DNA of 64,000 nucleotides, taken from assembly GCF_039645985.1 (NCBI RefSeq), contig NZ_CP147919.1, positions 2,604,001-2,668,000 on the forward strand. The letters run 5' to 3'. The notes beneath the pieces are model-generated. The model was not told the origin of the DNA and searched no databases. It worked only from the letters and a program-made list of their open reading frames with translations. This DNA comes from Sulfurimonas sp. HSL3-7 (GTDB lineage: Bacteria; Campylobacterota; Campylobacteria; Campylobacterales; Sulfurimonadaceae). This document shows positions 58,037-64,000 of the stretch, one piece after another; within the stretch, counting starts at the first letter, position 1; each line of letters begins with the position of its first letter. A program made the position numbers and the translations under genes.

Positions 58037-58182
58037 GGGAGGAGGCGCAGGGGCACGATTACCTGTTCGAGGGGCACCCCGTGGCCATCGTCGAGACCTT
58101 CTCGCGGGGCGGCAAGCGCATCGCCGTCATCGAGGACAGGGAGGGCGAGGTGTTCGAAGTCTTCTTTGAACAGCTGGACTGA
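57955..58182 (+). CDS. small hypothetical protein fused to repeat R4
   Basis: The 75-codon frame begins in repeat R4 (ENLSNSAHRSKIQSQQNRR) and continues into a unique part with DYLFEGHPVAIVETFSRGGK and RIAVIEDREGEVFEVFFEQL, which looks like a small beta-rich domain. There is no clear ribosome site at ATG 57955 or ATG 57973. The unique part may be the true gene with its start obscured by the repeat. No family is recognised. Confidence 0.45.
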   Translation: MCHHSVMENLSNSAHRSKIQSQQNRRDREEAQGHDYLFEGHPVAIVETFSRGGKRIAVIEDREGEVFEVFFEQLD

Positions 58183-58281
58183 CCCCTTTCTGTGACTATT
58201 ATTTAACCAAGAACAGCACCCTCCCCGCCCCGCCCAGACGCTATAATCGGTGAACTGCAATGCAAAGAGGGGAGTCTGTCA

Positions 58282-58767
58282 ATGGTAAAAGAGCGCTACG
58301 TTTGGAACATGCAGCAGGCCAAAACCTCCAACATGCGGCAGCTCCACTCGCTTAAACTGCTCGTCTCCGGCCTCGACATCGACAAAAGCCACTTCACCCC
58401 CGAACTGGCCGAAACGGTCTTCGGCAAATGGTTTTACGGCGAAGCGGTGCTTTTTTCGTCGGAGAACAGCCGTCCCTGCCTTAACGACATCGAAGAGACC
58501 ATGCTTCGATTCCACGGCCACTTCAGCGAGATATATGCCATCTACTACGGCAGACGCGCCGGCGGGCTGCTGGGGCTGCTGGGCATAAAAAGAAAACCCG
58601 CGCCCGCACAGACGGCGTCGGCGCAGCGCCACTATGACGCGATGGTCGCGCTGTCCGATCGGCTCAGAGAGCTCATGCACCGCCTGGAGGCGATTTTAAA
58701 GAAGATGCCGGATGAGACGTTTTCCAAACTCGCCCGTATGCCCGAAAAGAGACTTTTGAGCGCCTGA
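58282..58767 (+). CDS. stand-alone CZB-like domain protein lacking the cysteine ligand
   Basis: The 161-residue helical protein resembles chemoreceptor zinc-binding (CZB) domains: His22 in QLHSLKLLVSGLD, VFGKWFYGEA at 46-55 where CZB has CxFGKWY, and RFHGHFSEIYAIYY with His78 and His80. The zinc-ligand cysteine is Val46. GGGGAG lies before ATG 58282 and TATAAT at 58242-58247 is a likely -10. It may bind metal differently or serve as a partner for the GGDEF-CZB protein at 60643. Confidence 0.65.
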   Translation: MVKERYVWNMQQAKTSNMRQLHSLKLLVSGLDIDKSHFTPELAETVFGKWFYGEAVLFSSENSRPCLNDIEETMLRFHGHFSEIYAIYYGRRAGGLLGLLGIKRKPAPAQTASAQRHYDAMVALSDRLRELMHRLEAILKKMPDETFSKLARMPEKRLLSA

Positions 58768-58826
58768 GCGCACAATGAAGCTTCAGCGCTTTGCTTTGAC
58801 CGACTGCAGCGACCCCGAAAAAACAG

Positions 58827-58842
58827 TAGTACCATAATTGCA
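58827..58842 (+). promoter_or_regulatory. sigma-54-like promoter of cowN
   Basis: TAGTACCATAATTGCA has G at 3, AC at 5-6 and the full TTGCA of the -12 element. It lies 31 nt before cowN. A small inverted repeat AGTATTTTAATACT follows at 58844-58857, near the expected transcription start. Confidence 0.55.
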
Positions 58843-58872
58843 TAGTATTTTAATACTACGCCAAGGACTGTA

Positions 58873-59187
58873 ATGGGAACCAATGAAATACGCATAGACG
58901 AGCGGTATGTCTCGTTTGAGAACATCGACTGTTTTGAAAACGCCTGCCTGGCCATCGACCGGCTTTTAGCGGTGCTCGAAGATGCCGGGCACGTCAACAT
59001 GTACTGGAAGAAGATCGTCCCGACGATCCCGCAGGCCTACTACGACAGAGACCCCAAAGCCGACGAGAAAGAGGCCCTGCTCTACCTTGTCTGCTCCAAC
59101 GTCTTCTACCTCGAAGAGCTCTTCGAAGATGCCGAAGACGAAGCCGGGCTGAACGCGCTCAGGCGCTGTGAACTGGAGTGCTGTTAG
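58873..59187 (+). CDS. cowN: N2-fixation sustaining protein CowN
   Basis: The 104-residue acidic protein has RYVSFENIDCFENACLAID near its N-terminus, MYWKKIV, and the C-terminal ALRRCELECC, which fits the CowN family (YxSFxGIDCxxNA..., ending in ECC). CowN protects nitrogenase from inhibition by carbon monoxide. ATG 58873 follows CCAAGGACTGT. It lies 12 kb from nifE but has a nif-type promoter motif. Confidence 0.83.
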   Translation: MGTNEIRIDERYVSFENIDCFENACLAIDRLLAVLEDAGHVNMYWKKIVPTIPQAYYDRDPKADEKEALLYLVCSNVFYLEELFEDAEDEAGLNALRRCELECC

Positions 59188-59353
59188 CCGACTTTTCGGC
59201 CGACGGCTTCGCTACCGATGCCCTGCAACAACCCCCTGCCTTCCCGACCGGTGCACCGTCACAGCGTCACGGAAAGTCGGTCGGACGGCGGACTAAACCG
59301 CTACATCCCCACATTGTGCTAGAATAGATAATAGACCATTAAGTGGGAGCCGC

Positions 59354-60508
<1,155 letters not shown>

Positions 60509-60642
60509 CAAAAGAGGCGGCCGCAGCCGGTAAACGCTATACTTTCACCATGACAATAGAAAACATACACAGCCGGCAGCAGATGCAGCGCGTCGAGGCG
60601 CTGGCCCGCCTTACAGGCTTGTTGTTTTTTCTGTGACGTTCA

Positions 60643-61926
60643 TCACTTCACCGTCCGGTTGCGTCCGAGTACTTTGGCACGGTAGAGGTTTTTGTCGGCA
60701 TCGAAGATGACGCGCCGGGGGTTTTCTTTGAGTGCATCCGTATATTGGGAGATGCCGATGCTGACGGTAATCGGCATATTTTCCAGACAGCCGCTCCACG
60801 TCTGTTTTTCAAAATCACTGCGGATCTTTTCGCAGACCGCGAACGCTTCTTCCGCCGCCGTCCCCGGCAGGATGACCAGGAACTCCTCCCCGCCGTAGCG
60901 GAAAATGTTGTCGGTTTTGCGCAGATGCCGTTTCAGCAGCCCGGCAAAGGTGACGATGACATCATCGCCCCCCTGGTGGCCGCAGGTATCGTTGACTGCC
61001 TTGAAATGGTCCAGGTCGAACATGACGACCGTAAAGGCCCCGCCGCTCAATGCGTGCAGATGCACTTCGCTTTTGAGCACTTCGTTAAGGTAGCGGCGGT
61101 TCAGCAGCCCCGTCAAGGCGTCTTTGGAGACGTCTTCGATCATGGACTGCTGGGTAACGTTGAAGTTCAGCTCCTGGTACAGGTACATGGACTGCCGCAC
61201 CATGTTGATGTAATCGATAAATATCTTGTGGTAATCCTCCCGTTCAATGGAGCGGTAGATGTTTCGGGTGACCATATGGATATCGTGGTGCTTCTGCATG
61301 ATCTCCTGGCGCACCAGGGGGTCTTCAAAGAACTTTTCAAATTCGCTGCTGTTAAGCCATCGGCCGCAATTGCATTTCTCCTCATCGAACTTGACGGAGG
61401 GACGGGCGTTCATCTGGCTGATATCGTCGGTCACATCCAGGACCCACTGCAGATGCTCTTTAATGGCGACAATGTCGAACTGCCGGCCGATCTGGCGCAG
61501 TAGCGTTATTCTGTCGTTCCCAAGCGTTTCTTCGAGGTAGCCCGCGGCACTGGCGTTGATCGCCTTCTTGATGTAGGTTTCGATCGCTTCGCGGATCATC
61601 TTGGCGTCCCCGATGCCGTCGGACTCCTCCGCCTCTTCCGTCAGGAGCGTACGCAGCATGTTAAAAGCGTCATAGTACTCCACATAGGAAAGCCCCTTCT
61701 CAAAATGAAACCTGCCGAGCGATTTGTAGCGCAGGAAGAAGGCGTCTTTGTCGTCACCGACGGATTCAATAAAATTAATACGCTGCGCTTCCTTGAGCCG
61801 CTTAAAGTCGGCCTCTTTCAAAAAGTCGGCGTGATAGGGATCGGCGGTCAGTTCGGTAAAAAACCTGTCAAATACGCGAACAAGAATCAGTTCGAAAACA
61901 GAAACAGATACCTTCAGGCGTTTCAT
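60643..61926 (-). CDS. GGDEF diguanylate cyclase with globin-like and CZB zinc-sensing domains
   Basis: The 427-residue protein has three parts. Residues 1-140 resemble a globin-coupled sensor (YKSLGRFHFEKGLSYVEYYD, His74). Residues about 150-240 are a CZB domain: His158, EEKCNCGRWLNSSEFEKFF with Cys185/187, and KHHDIHMV. The GGDEF domain follows (VMFDLDHFKAVNDTCGHQGG, FRYGGEEFLVIL). CZB-GGDEF proteins such as E. coli DgcZ are inhibited by zinc. The extra globin-like part would add a second input. Confidence 0.87.
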   Translation of the reverse strand: MKRLKVSVSVFELILVRVFDRFFTELTADPYHADFLKEADFKRLKEAQRINFIESVGDDKDAFFLRYKSLGRFHFEKGLSYVEYYDAFNMLRTLLTEEAEESDGIGDAKMIREAIETYIKKAINASAAGYLEETLGNDRITLLRQIGRQFDIVAIKEHLQWVLDVTDDISQMNARPSVKFDEEKCNCGRWLNSSEFEKFFEDPLVRQEIMQKHHDIHMVTRNIYRSIEREDYHKIFIDYINMVRQSMYLYQELNFNVTQQSMIEDVSKDALTGLLNRRYLNEVLKSEVHLHALSGGAFTVVMFDLDHFKAVNDTCGHQGGDDVIVTFAGLLKRHLRKTDNIFRYGGEEFLVILPGTAAEEAFAVCEKIRSDFEKQTWSGCLENMPITVSIGISQYTDALKENPRRVIFDADKNLYRAKVLGRNRTVK

Positions 61927-62034
61927 TTTGCTTTTTCTCCTTCCTGTTCCGGAACTAAAAAACGCTTTTCAGCAACAAAAAAACTTATACATAACGCATC
62001 TGAATTTATTATACAGCATTTTTCCCGTAACCGA

Positions 62035-62181
62035 TTACAGGGGTTTGGCGGTAACCAGCTTTCCACACCGGGAGCCGAACGCTTCGACACACTCGCCGAG
62101 TTTGGCGTTGGTCAGTGCTTCGGCCGTGATAGAGCGGTAGCTGTTGCCCGTGCAAAAAACCAATACTCTCTTTTTATGCAT
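62035..62181 (-). pseudogene. truncated LMW-phosphatase-type arsenate reductase (arsC) fragment
   Basis: The 48-codon frame has VLVFCTGNSYRSITAEALT, the P-loop CxxxxxR site of thioredoxin-coupled arsenate reductases and LMW phosphatases, but stops shortly after GECVEAF. The family needs about 130 residues. In another frame SAPGV-type sequence continues briefly, so a frameshift plus deletion is likely. It follows the CadI/ArsI gene in the same direction. Confidence 0.8.
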
Positions 62182-62256
62182 AGCTTACATCCTTGGTCTA
62201 TAAGTCATACAGAGAACGGAAGGAATCCTTTTTGCTGCGCTAACGCTGAATCTGCC

Positions 62257-62712
62257 TCAGCAGCACGCCGACGCGGACCATTTTCCATCTTTGGAAAAGG
62301 TCGGTTCGCAGCAGCCCGTTCCCCCGGTAAACGAATCACCGCCGAACACTTCGGTCTGCTCCATGGTATGGTAGTTTTCCCAGATAATCTCCTCGGGATC
62401 CTGGACCCAGTACTTGTTCGACTCGGCGTAACAGCACTGAGCGCCGCTCTGCTTCTCGCCCGCGATGCCCGCAGCGACCAGACGTGCTTCAGTCTCGGCG
62501 ACCGCCTCGTCACTGTCGAACTGCAGGCCAAGGTGGTTGAGACCGCGTTTGCCTTTGCCCTTCGAGATGGCAAAGTTGACGGCCGGGTCATCGACCAGCC
62601 ACTGCAGATAGTCCTCTTTGACCTTGGTCGGCTCCATCCCGAACAAAGCGGTATAGAATGCCCGGCTTTTGTCAAGTTCTTCTACGGCGATATGGATATG
62701 AAGTCGTTTCAT
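62257..62712 (-). CDS. ArsI/CadI-type glyoxalase-fold (VOC) protein
   Basis: The start is ATG 62712 (MKRLHIHIAVEELDKSRAFY) after AGGAATAATT. The 151-residue protein has LFGMEPTKVKEDYLQWLVDD, RGLNHLGLQF, the cysteine pair AQCCYAESNKYWVQDPE and a C-terminal GTGCCEP and ACC. This is the ArsI/CadI group; members cleave C-As bonds of organoarsenicals or respond to cadmium. The adjacent arsC remnant supports an arsenic context. Confidence 0.88.
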   Translation of the reverse strand: MKRLHIHIAVEELDKSRAFYTALFGMEPTKVKEDYLQWLVDDPAVNFAISKGKGKRGLNHLGLQFDSDEAVAETEARLVAAGIAGEKQSGAQCCYAESNKYWVQDPEEIIWENYHTMEQTEVFGGDSFTGGTGCCEPTFSKDGKWSASACC

Positions 62713-62907
62713 AATTATTCCTTTTTCTGTTTTGGATAGCGGTATTGTAGTCAAATCTGTTTATAATATCAAGATATGTTGATTTAATGATCTGAATCTG
62801 CTACAATCCAATTCGAATTGTTCGCCTGACGTGACCATGTTGCTGAAAAGCGGGGCTTTCAGGTATATCACCGATACTCTTGGTTGCACTGAATAAAAAG
62901 GAAGATA

Positions 62908-63858
62908 ATGAATAGAAGAAATTTTTTAGCTGTAACGGCCGCCGTAGGATTTGGCTCCCTCACTGAACTCCAGGCAAGTGAAAAAAAGCTCCAGGCTCCC
63001 TCGGGTGCGGTCACACTCTATTATGAGATACGCGTAGCAAAACCTGAAGTCAAAGCACTGCATACCCTGCTCCAAACGGAAGCGGCAAGACTTAAAGAGA
63101 AAGGGCTGCTGAGTTTTTCCATGAAACAGATGATCGGTGATTCAACGATGGTCAAGAACTACCCGGAAAACTATAAAGGCATCCTGGCTTCTTCTTATGA
63201 AGATGGTGCAAATGAAGGCACGCTCCCCTATTTTTATGCCCTCTTTTTCAGGTTCGAGAGCTATACGGGCATGCAGGCTTCAAACGTTCAGGCGTGGTTT
63301 AGAGATAAAGCCGGCGGCCATTTTCATGCCTATAAGCCCACCCCGAAAGGGGCGGTGAAACTTCCTCTCAAGATGGACTATTATGAAGGTGTCTTTCAAA
63401 CAGTTGTTGCCGGCGATATGCACAGGATCTACAAGAGCGAAGAGGAGATCAAGACCTTCCTCAAAAACGGTACAGAGAAGAAGATGCCGGACCTGATCAC
63501 CGTGGAAAACCATGTTTCCATCAAGGAGTCTTCACTGACGATGTTCGAATCAAAAGTCTCCCAATTGCTTGAAACTGCCCAGACAACGTACCAGCCGCAA
63601 GAGCGCAAAGAGAACGGTCTGCCGGGCTCAGCCGAAAACCGCTACTACAAACGTGCCGTGACGACGGAGATCTTACGCAATGCATTTCCCAAGGGCGATC
63701 AAAGAGATTATATTATGCACGGAACCTGGGAAAGTGTCTGGGATCATGAAAACTCCCATCTTGACCCGCGCTTCAAAATGGCTGCCGGCCCGGTCGGAAG
63801 CTTTGTGATCTCCGGTCCCGTGGAACCTTTTTACAAAACATCACTGTTTGTAAATTGA
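62908..63858 (+). CDS. hypothetical Tat-signal protein
   Basis: The 316-residue protein begins MNRRNFLAVTAAVGFGSLTE, a twin-arginine-like signal with a short hydrophobic stretch. The mature part has no known motif; it contains KAGGHFHAYKPTPKGAVKLP, a long helical middle and GTWESVWDHENSHLDPRFK near the end, with several His that could bind a metal or heme. AAGGAAGATA precedes ATG 62908. The last 142 bp of the window after it show no gene. Confidence 0.8.
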   Translation: MNRRNFLAVTAAVGFGSLTELQASEKKLQAPSGAVTLYYEIRVAKPEVKALHTLLQTEAARLKEKGLLSFSMKQMIGDSTMVKNYPENYKGILASSYEDGANEGTLPYFYALFFRFESYTGMQASNVQAWFRDKAGGHFHAYKPTPKGAVKLPLKMDYYEGVFQTVVAGDMHRIYKSEEEIKTFLKNGTEKKMPDLITVENHVSIKESSLTMFESKVSQLLETAQTTYQPQERKENGLPGSAENRYYKRAVTTEILRNAFPKGDQRDYIMHGTWESVWDHENSHLDPRFKMAAGPVGSFVISGPVEPFYKTSLFVN

Positions 63859-64000
63859 CCAGGCGGTCATAGAACCGTTTGCACGGCCGTATGAATCTTT
63901 ACAGAGTGCCGGTGCAAAAAGAGGTGAAGCCCGGGTGGGTGCGTCTGTTAAAGTGGGTATAATAGTCATACCTCCTATGCTATCGATGGCTCTTTTTGGA

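Noticed and set aside
60550-60636. 28-codon frame between the two GGDEF genes
   Set aside because: No convincing ribosome site or recognisable domain; likely chance.
63895-63966. Short 23-codon frame at the right edge
   Set aside because: No ribosome site, no conserved feature, and too close to the window end to judge.

Overview
The window looks like a chromosome segment of a sulfur-oxidising, nitrogen-fixing Campylobacterota (Epsilonproteobacteria), most like Sulfurimonas or a near relative. The evidence is a Tat-exported sulfide:quinone oxidoreductase, the glmM-lspA pair next to rpsT/prfA, the IF3 and ribosomal protein sequences, AT-rich promoters with conserved -10 boxes, and a large nif region. 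The genus call is inference from gene content; no 16S gene is present.

Layout. (1) 1-377: 5' part of a leftward plsC-type acyltransferase. (2) 542-10721: a compact rightward type II secretion operon (gspG-H-F-x-K-L-M-N-C-D-E-I-J order) with overlapping genes and no prepilin peptidase. (3) 10911-20392: housekeeping genes: leftward thrS-infC-rpmI-rplT, interrupted between infC and rpmI by a rightward hypothetical gene, a heptamer array and a dispersed repeat; then a Tat-type SQR, prfA, rpsT, glmM, lspA and tRNA-Val. (4) 20575-46786: nitrogen fixation region. Leftward operon fdx-flavodiiron-nifQ-moxR-VWA-two unknowns-nifO-like-small membrane protein; leftward peroxiredoxin-ankyrin-SagB-type oxidoreductase-small protein; rightward nifA; leftward nifU-aldo/keto reductase-NadB/FrdA-like flavoprotein-nifT; rightward P-II-like gene; leftward nifN-nifX-nifX-associated-nifF-nifW-nifZ-fdx-fdx, then rpoN; and nifE. 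nifHDK, nifB, nifS and nifV are not in the window. (5) 46975-53511: orphan histidine kinase, clpS, hydrolases, a globin-like GGDEF protein and sodB, with recombination scars. (6) 53925-57174: an AT-rich island with a ubiquitin-like/E1-type/DUF6527 operon, a lysine-rich small protein and a divergent WYL-type regulator with inverted-repeat operators. (7) 57204-63858: a nif-type thioredoxin, cowN, two GGDEF proteins, arsenic-related remnants and a Tat-signal protein.

How the parts connect. Nine 16-nt sites resembling sigma-54 promoters (shared core G-N-A-C, then TGCA at fixed distance) lie before nifE, nifN, nifU, the fdx/flavodiiron operon, the peroxiredoxin operon, the P-II gene, rpoN, and also the distant cowN and thioredoxin genes. 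NifA and a nif-located RpoN are the obvious candidate activator and sigma factor. Dispersed structured repeats (about 250-570 bp) fill the gaps around the nif blocks, and a 74-bp, six-copy hairpin array sits inside the nifU-nifT transcription unit.

Most interesting leads: the MoxR-VWA pair placed directly after nifQ, the hairpin array with a diverged covarying single copy elsewhere in nif, the dispersed repeat that abuts the stop codons of both infC and prfA, the regulon-like promoter motif reaching cowN and trx, and the ubiquitin-like conjugation operon with its clear operator. All functional statements are by reading the sequence; no database search was run.
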